Positions 59,901 to 64,000 of a DNA stretch of 64,000 nt are shown piece after piece. The position numbers and the translations under genes are program-made. Below the pieces are notes generated by a model. That model did not search any database and was not told the origin of the DNA. It saw only the letters and a program-made list of their open reading frames with translations. The number at the start of each line of letters is the position of its first letter. Within the stretch, counting starts at the first letter, position 1. The stretch is from Amphibalanus amphitrite (taxonomy: Eukaryota > Arthropoda > Thecostraca > Balanomorpha > Balanidae), in contig NW_024881785.1 of NCBI RefSeq assembly GCF_019059575.1, forward strand, positions 372,001-436,000. Reading direction: 5' to 3'.

Positions 59901-61577
59901 TTTTGGCTTTGGGAGTTTTTTGTTTTCGTGTGCTCCGCTCCTCGGCTTCCCTTTGTGCATTTTAAAAGTCTGCACCTTAACTGCGTACTGTTCGCTTTTC
60001 GTAACACTTGACGTTTCATGTCACCCCGCCCTTCTGTGCGTCTGCATGCGTTTTCTCTAGCACTGCGTATTATTTGTCCTCTGTCGTGTCTACCGCCAGG
60101 AGTGAACGATGTCACGTATCTGTACCTCAGCGATAAGCCTCTGAGCGTACGGGACGCTACGTACTCGGGGTACTTTGCCTTTAACCACGCGGCCGGCTCC
60201 GTGGCTCTTATCGGTAAGGGCTAGACCGAAATAATGGTCATTGCGAAATGCAAAGGAGTCGACGCTAGACGCTGCCTTATCTAGACATGTGCAAATGAAT
60301 GCATGCATTTTGCATGCATGTTGTCACGAGGTCAAGCAGGTAGCTGTTATCCAACCGTACTTGTTCGCTGATGCTAGCATTGCCGGTGCTTTCTTCTAAA
60401 ACGTTGCACCTAATAATTTGAAAGTTTTGGTCGAATTGTTAATACCTAAATACCGTTCATAGCAAGTTAGCTTGTTGCAGCACCTCTGTTTCAAATAGCA
60501 GTTTACAACTTACCGGTGTTTCTCGACTGCGTTTTCAGTGGGTATGCCTCTGTGTCGTCGCTTCTTTGACCTGCGAGACACCACGCTCTCTGCCCTGGGC
60601 ATCATCTCCAAGATCCTGGGCCTCATCTGGCTCGGCTTCACCGTCAACGTCGGCGTGTTGTTCTGCGGTCAGTGGTGCCCGCTTACGTCCGAGGGCAGGT
60701 TGTTCCGAGAGAGCAGCACATGCTGATTGCTGATCGATACTTTTTTTAAATTAAACATTGCTTAGTCAATGACGGATATCGTCTCATCCTGGAAGAAACA
60801 AGCGTTTTGCTGTTCATTTTTTCATGATCTATCTTGCAATCCAGAAGCTTCTTTTGGGAATTGTGTTCACCGTTGACTGAAAATCGACATCATTTATTCA
60901 GTCATACAGTTATCCGTATTTCTAATGCCTCAATTCATCAACCGTCGTTGTTGTGATTTCAGTGCCGGTTGTGTCGATGGTCAGCACTTTCTGCATCCCG
61001 CCGATCCGGTCTCTGCTCTCCAAACTTGTGGAGGCCGATGAGCAGGGTAAGACCGATAAGCCGCTGTTATCGTGATGTGTCTGTCCGTGTCTGTATGCTG
61101 GTTGTGGGTGAATTTATCCAAGCATCCCGCCTGACCCGTTGTTAATTGCCCCGTGATACTAAAGTCTGGCTACATGTGCACACGTGGCACAATTGCTACA
61201 GCCACCCATCCAGCTGCCGCTGCAGTGCTCCAACTGACGGGGCGGGTGCTCCCGCAGGCCGGGTGTTCTCACTGCTGATGGTGGCCGAGAGCCTGTGCTC
61301 GGTGCTCGGCTCGGCTCTCTACAACAGCGTGTACCCGGCCACGCGCGGCTGGCTGCACGGCCTGGTGTTCCTGCTGGGGGCCGCCACGCTGCTGCTGCCC
61401 GCCGGTTTGCTGTACTACGTCCACCGCCGGCTGAGGAGCGGCGCCGTGGAGCGCGTCCAGCCGCCGGCCGCCGGCGACCGCGAGCAGCTGGCCGGCACGG
61501 ACACCGCGCCCGCCACCGAGGAGGCACCGCCGCCGCCGCCGCCGCCCGGTCTGGCCGCCGTCCCCGCTGCCCTGTGA
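56992..61577 (+). CDS. SLC46-like (proton-coupled folate transporter family) membrane transporter with alternative exon 5
   Basis: Major-facilitator transporter expected in the plasma or an endosomal/lysosomal membrane; the substrate is unknown. Exons: 56992-57114, 57392-57692, 57927-58225, 58879-59002, then either 59364-59477 or 60100-60213, then 60539-60667, 60963-61046 and 61258-61577. With one exon 5 all phases fit, giving 497 residues. The N-terminus (EPVLLLFMVGSYMQYTAMQS) matches SLC46 TM1. TCQGLFSPTVCNN is the Cys-containing extracellular loop. GTWSDVFGRKAPLLL is the MFS motif A loop of SLC46. The central cytoplasmic loop is RVPEVPPPRQPP to RYLWDAVRVAFKPR, after which helices resume (ILMLLVVAFIIMINTF). 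The C-tail is Pro/Ala-rich, with PPPPPPP. The ATG has a strong context. Family assignment is confident. Confidence 0.9.
58661..58737. mobile_element. End fragment of a TTAA-type element in intron 3 of the SLC46-like gene
   Basis: TTAA at 58657-58660, then CCCTCGCCCGGCCAGGGG, then a G-run/C-run block with GGTTGGTGCGAACC. Only this end is present. Confidence 0.6.
59364..59477 (+). CDS. SLC46-like gene, alternative exon 5a
   Basis: A 114-nt exon with acceptor CTCCTCAG and donor T|GTGAGT. It begins with two bases completing a Gly codon and ends with one base. It encodes ENDVTYLYVKDAP, then the start of the next membrane segment. It shares 18 of 37 residues with exon 5b and joins to exon 6 through TTG (Leu). 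It corresponds to residues 283-321, an extracellular loop plus the beginning of about TM8. Confidence 0.85.
60100..60213 (+). CDS. SLC46-like gene, alternative exon 5b
   Basis: A second 114-nt exon of identical phase, with acceptor TACCGCCAG and donor G|GTAAGG, lying 622 nt after exon 5a. It encodes VNDVTYLYLSDKP and on into the next membrane segment, and joins exon 6 through GTG (Val). If it were joined directly after exon 5a, the junction codon would be TGA. Confidence 0.85.
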
Positions 61578-61697
61578 AAGCCACGGCAGAGTGGCTGGTG
61601 AGGTACTCACTGTGAGGTGAACTGGCCCGCTGTTCTGTGAGAGCCACGGCAGTGTGACTGGAGAGGTACTCACTGTGAGGTGAATTGCCCGAACTAG
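61572..61697 (+). repeat. 63-bp tandem duplication that includes the SLC46-like stop codon
   Basis: 61572-61634 and 61635-61697 are near-identical, both starting CTGTGARAGCCACGGCAG and sharing GAGGTACTCACTGTGAGGTG. The first copy supplies the stop codon TGA at 61575-61577. Confidence 0.9.
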
Positions 61698-63263
61698 TCA
61701 GAGTAGATATGACCTTGTGACGGATTGAAGAGGTGTGTGAGGTCAGCGCTGGCGGCAAGGGATGGAGGTGTAACAGCCCGGCTCGCGGCAGTGATATTCC
61801 GAGTGATTTGGTGCCTAAGACCACCTGTTGTCCTCCAAGACCAACTGATGATGCGGTCTCGCTAGACCAATGATGTGGTGCACGTAGACAAACCGATGTC
61901 GTCCACCTAGACCAACTAATACGGTCCTCGTAGACCAGTTTATGTGGTCCTTAGACGAACTGATTGTGATAACGAGCTCAAGGCCCTTCCGCAACAGTCA
62001 GCGGATCGTCTTCACGTCAGAGAAACGTTACTCAAGTCCCTCAAATAAGCGACTAGACGTGAGTCCGAGTTAGAACTCGGAAGTCATTGGCTTTCCTCAG
62101 TCGACTGCTATGTGCGTCGGCAACCGTAGTTTATGTAACTGGTGAGTGGCCAGAAAGGTCAGTTGAGATTGTGAGGCCGGTTAGGACCAAGGCTGTTGAC
62201 ATTAAATATCGCCCTTTTATAGATCTCTATTGGGGATCATGTAGACATTGTATTTTTGAAGTTGATGATAATAACAGGAAATGAAGGATCTGTCTGCTTA
62301 ATGAATATTTAGAATAGCAATGAATATTTAGCAATGAACACGTATTTTTAACACTGGGCTGTCTTCCAGTAACAAGTAAGATAACATTTTGCATGCTTCT
62401 TGCAAAGTGAAGTATAATGGATTTCACAAAAGATGTTTTTGGAGCAGCGTGTGATAGTGAGTATCTCTGAGGCTATGGAATGATAGTCTGTGTATAATTT
62501 GATGTTTCACTTTGTTGAACGTTCATTACTCTAAACTCGGCTCCACTCCGCTACTTGGACTGCAACTAGGTTTTACTGGTATATTTACACAAGCTGAATG
62601 CAATAATTCGTTGAGGGCATTTCATAGGATGCGTACCGATGTTGTGTTTACGCATACTACACCTTCATTTTGTCTCATTTTAGCGAGATCTTGTGATTCT
62701 CGCCGGCTCAAAAACCGATTGTAGGATGTGTAAGATGGCCGTGACTGGCGAGCACAAGCACAAAGTGATGAATTATATTATGCTGGACCATTTTGAACGG
62801 ATGGTATGGTGCGTTGTAAATATATTGACTGAAATATTTGTTTTTCGTGAACGATAACTGCTCTCGAAATGTGACCCCAGCGGCTCGCAGATGCGTGGTG
62901 AACGTAGCAAGTGGGTGGTAACACGGGCAGCTGTCCCTAGCAGACCCGCCGACTGGGGCGCCGACGTGTATCACGTTTCCGCGTCTGGTCTGGGCTCCTG
63001 GCGCCTGCGATCTCAGCCCCAGTCAGGTGTCGTGAAATGAGCGATCCCTGCCAGCTGTCCACTATTACGACCTAATGACCGGGCCCATGTGGCCACTGAC
63101 GACTCTACGATACGAAGGCAGAAGTTCCCATCAGCCCGCGACCGCGTGAGCGGCGGGACTGGATTGTGACAGGACCGGAGGTCACTGGCGGCTTCTGACC
63201 CTGAGAGGGCGCGAGGCCAGACAAAAATAAACAGGCGGTCGGGTGGCAACACCCGGCCGCGAG
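61698..63263. other. 3' flank of the SLC46-like gene
   Basis: About 61800-61970 has degenerate repeats of AGACCAACTGAT with TGGTC/CGGTC words, probably in the 3' UTR. AATAAA at 63225-63230 is a distant possible polyadenylation signal. No further gene was seen. Confidence 0.4.
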
Positions 63264-63672
63264 TTACCTAAGTGTGGAACTATAGACGACGTGCCGAGCG
63301 AATGACGTCACACCACGGCCAGTGCCGGCGCGGCGGCAAACTTGCCGAGATTGGCATGGTCTTAACTTGGCGAAGAGGCATCGGACGCCATACTTCTGCT
63401 GCAGCTAGTTAATTGCGTTTAATTTTAGCGCATTGCGTTTCTTTCGTGTGTATCAGCTATCAAGTCCTTCAAATACCTAATATGTAGGTGCGTGTACCTA
63501 CATTTAGTGTATGCTATGCTATGTGGATTGAGAATTGGGGGGGGGGGGCATATCTGACACACTGCTCAATGGATTCTGCCATTGCTTGGTTGATTATGGC
63601 TTTGTGTCTTCGCGCAAACAATTAAAAGGGAGGACGTCATTTGTAAAGGTTGTTAGGTGCACTCAAACGTTT
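63264..63672 (+). repeat. Dispersed repeat, inverted relative to 14050-14446
   Basis: The counterpart of the arm at 14050-14446; begins AGTTACCTAAGTGTGGAACT and ends near ACTCAAACGTTTA. It contains a G-run at 63538-63548 absent from the other copy, and a TGACGTCA word. Confidence 0.75.
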
Positions 63673-63971
63673 AAGGATAAGCAAATCGGCCCCCGCCGAA
63701 GTTAGTTGGTAGCACCGCTGCTCCACGGCGTACATTTCCTACCAGCCCATAGGGTTTACATGTTAAATGGCCTGTTTTCGGCGAGCGATATCTCGGTCAA
63801 CCTTTGAAGGAATCAATAGTTCTTAGTCTCAAATGATAGATCGATGAATTTTCTTTCGACAATTCATCTACCATTTTTCACGAAACCCAGCCGATCTTCT
63901 ACGGCGTACAGGGTAAAGATTTCTCTGCACGCCAGCACCCGCGATCCGCCTCTCCGAGCGTCGGTTCGCGG

Positions 63972-64000
63972 TCCTCGGTAGCGCAGTCGGTAGCGTATCG
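63972..64000 (+). tRNA. Probable tRNA gene, 5' part only
   Basis: The last 29 bases fit a tRNA start: a 7-base acceptor strand TCCTCGG, T8-A9, D-stem GCGC, loop AGTCGGTA, D-stem GCGT. TAGCGCAGTCGG matches the internal A-box promoter consensus TRGYNNARNNNG. The anticodon lies beyond the window, so the isotype is unknown. Confidence 0.6.

Noticed and set aside
59480..60099. A search for a third copy of the duplicated SLC46-like exon between 5a and 5b
   Set aside because: No segment with a DVTYLY-like peptide and matching splice sites was found there.

Overview
The window looks like nuclear DNA of an invertebrate animal, most likely an arthropod and perhaps a crustacean. The genes are split by GT-AG introns, encode animal protein families (a GATA factor and an SLC46-type transporter), and sit in large intergenic spaces packed with transposon relics. 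The species cannot be named from the sequence alone.

Three multi-exon genes are supported. (1) 603-4358, minus strand: five coding exons of a GATA4/5/6 (pannier-like) transcription factor. Its last exons lie beyond the left edge. (2) 45905-50827, plus strand: an eight-exon coiled-coil protein resembling the Bfr1 family, 597 residues. (3) 56992-61577, plus strand: an SLC46-like (proton-coupled folate transporter-like) membrane transporter of 497 residues, with a duplicated 114-nt exon that looks mutually exclusive. A tRNA gene appears to begin at 63972 and runs off the right edge. Every exon junction was checked for splice signals and reading phase.

Most of the rest is mobile or repetitive. 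There are TTAA-flanked short elements with G-run/C-run hairpins near their ends (1-454, 10311-11214, 11219-12433, 38763-39661, 40144-41337, 47311-48207, plus fragments). A family carrying the palindrome CTGCACGTGCGCACGTGCAG occurs five to six times between 5831 and 30643. A 3.9-kb element at 26295-30177 with TAA duplications split one of those copies and was itself invaded. There is also a TA-flanked element (33310-34211), a frameshifted non-LTR reverse transcriptase (about 35589-37140), a Gypsy-type integrase remnant (54541-55165), a short retroposed insertion with a 12-bp target duplication, and several minisatellites.

The most unusual structures are: the mutually exclusive exon pair, where including both exons creates a TGA exactly at the junction; the GATA gene, where two separate introns begin with tandem copies of the preceding exon's 3' end and splice donor, one grown into a 13-copy minisatellite; the degenerate N-terminal GATA finger; and an 84-bp-arm hairpin at 27385-27616. 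The three genes share no evident pathway, and nothing suggests an operon.
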